Of a stretch of 64,000 nucleotides of DNA, positions 62,801 to 64,000 are shown one piece after another. How positions within the stretch are numbered: the first letter of the stretch is position 1; every line of letters begins with the position of its first letter. The translations under genes were made by a program, and so were the position numbers. The notes beneath the pieces are model-generated. The model saw only the letters and a program-made list of their open reading frames with translations, did not search any database and was not told the DNA's origin. The DNA is from Cucumis sativus (lineage: Eukaryota > Streptophyta > Magnoliopsida > Cucurbitales > Cucurbitaceae): assembly GCF_000004075.3 (NCBI RefSeq), contig NW_022279561.1, positions 62,001 through 126,000 of the forward strand. The letters are read 5' to 3'.

Positions 62801-64000
62801 GTAATTCCAATTTATACTTTTCATATAAAAACAAACATTTCAAACTATAATAAGATCACTAAACATATATATAACATAATGTTGGAGACGTGCTCGTGGT
62901 AAATATCAACGACATCATGCTAAAAATACTTAAAACCACACGGGTAGCCAAGAACTTCACACAATCAATTATTTGATCCCAACTTTTCTCATGGATACTC
63001 ACATTAGAAATTCAAACAAAAAACAAATCATATTCAAACTTTAGTCGATATCATCAACAAAAATACTACCGACTAGTTCTCACTTAATTATTATAATCCA
63101 TCAAAATATCGACAAATACTTTAAAATACATACATATATATACCTCGTCACACACTGACACACATGTAAAAAAGTTAATGTCAAACCTATGTAATATATG
63201 TTCATGAATTCTTTCCATAATCAAATCAAAATGACCCCAAATGTATCATTAATTGAAACATTTTTTTCCCTTAATTACATTATTAAATTAATTTGTTCAA
63301 AACTAGCCAATATTGATAATTAGTTTTAAAAGTATATAATATAGTTATTGCTCAACTTTAGCCTAACATGAACAGTTCATTTTTCCTTTTAATTTCCTTT
63401 ATTTCTCCTCTCTTTCAATTATTGTATTCTCTCGTCAACAACTATACCAACTGTTTTGTACCATATGCCCACCAATCAGTTTATTTATTTTTTTCATTTT
63501 TCAAATTTGCTGTCAACCCATGAGACCATAAATCAACCACTCATATCATAATATAATATATATCATAATGTATTTATTTGATTGTATTTCATTATATTTT
63601 GTATATATATCATATCGTCCAAGATGCTTTCTATCATATTTTTGTTGTATTTAATTCGATTTGGTTCTTCCAAAAAAATAATTTGAAAGAAAACAACTAC
63701 GACCATTGTTATTGTTACAATCCCTATTGCATGCATATGTATGATCAATTTTTCACTTTATTTTAATTAATGTAAATATAGATATCTAATGAAGATGATC
63801 AAAGTATTCATATTATGGACGTGTTTGGGAGCTCTTCTAAGTCCAACTTAATATAGATATATGATTGGAAGTTTTAAGTTTTCATCGTCCAAGAACGTAG
63901 TGTAGAATTGCACAAGAGATTCATGTGATATGAAATTGTTAGCAAAGTGAAAAGATCTAGAAAGCCCTCATCCTCTATTTACAACTTCTATGATATATAT

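Larger units (their letters stand above)
56044..64000. other. Gene-poor AT-rich region to the window end
   Basis: Nearly 8 kb with no supported gene. Contents: TA microsatellites (56403-56424 and near 56797), a two-copy ~52-bp repeat (58677-58780), a possible tRNA-derived SINE scrap (59690-59820), and otherwise low-complexity AT-rich DNA. 56990-57130 is less AT-rich and looks like repeat debris of unknown family. Confidence 0.5.

Overview
This window is plant nuclear DNA. It is very AT-rich and has intron-bearing genes, GT-AG splice sites, plant-only families (EIN3-like, SOSEKI, DUF630/DUF632, Ole e 1 and Ole e 6 pollen proteins) and LTR-retrotransposon and MITE debris. The acyl-CoA oxidase C-terminus resembles the pumpkin enzyme as I remember it, and the small AT-rich MITE near 16.4 kb is of a type common in cucurbits. 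I infer a cucurbit (Cucurbitaceae); the species is not determined.

Layout. 1-1641: 3' part of a peroxisomal acyl-CoA oxidase gene (+). 2550-5330: a four-exon DUF630/DUF632 (NRG2-like) gene (-), convergent with the oxidase. 6.4-13.8 kb: gene-poor AT-rich DNA with a MITE-like element. 13882-15224: an intronless EIN3-like (EIL) transcription factor gene (+). 17522-18141: a two-exon Ole e 1-type secreted pollen protein gene (-). 20480-23199: a five-exon SOSEKI (DUF966) polarity gene (-). 24.2-52.75 kb: a tandem array of about 6.2 kb units, four complete and one partial. Each carries a small secreted six-cysteine peptide gene (-) with the exact cysteine spacing of pollen allergen Ole e 6, plus about 3.6 kb of probably retrotransposon-derived sequence. 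53.17-53.94 kb: a long-inverted-repeat element. 55612-56043: a small gene with an OCTOPUS-like N-terminal Cys/His motif (+). 56-64 kb: no recognisable gene.

The array is the most interesting part. Linked sequence variants alternate A-B-A-B across units 1-4, so it probably grew by duplicating a two-unit block. One patch reads A-A-B-B instead, as expected from local gene conversion. Unit 3 alone carries a 1,924-bp solo LTR with a perfect 5-bp target duplication, so that insertion and loss happened after the unit was copied. The peptide is identical in units 1, 3, 4 and 5 up to a long homopolymer that sets its C-terminal frame. Unit 2 is frameshifted and loses half of the cysteines.

Caution: four of the conserved host genes carry isolated single-base indels. 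This looks more like an unpolished long-read assembly than independent pseudogenes, so small indel differences between array units must be read with care. No CRISPR array, rRNA or tRNA gene was seen.
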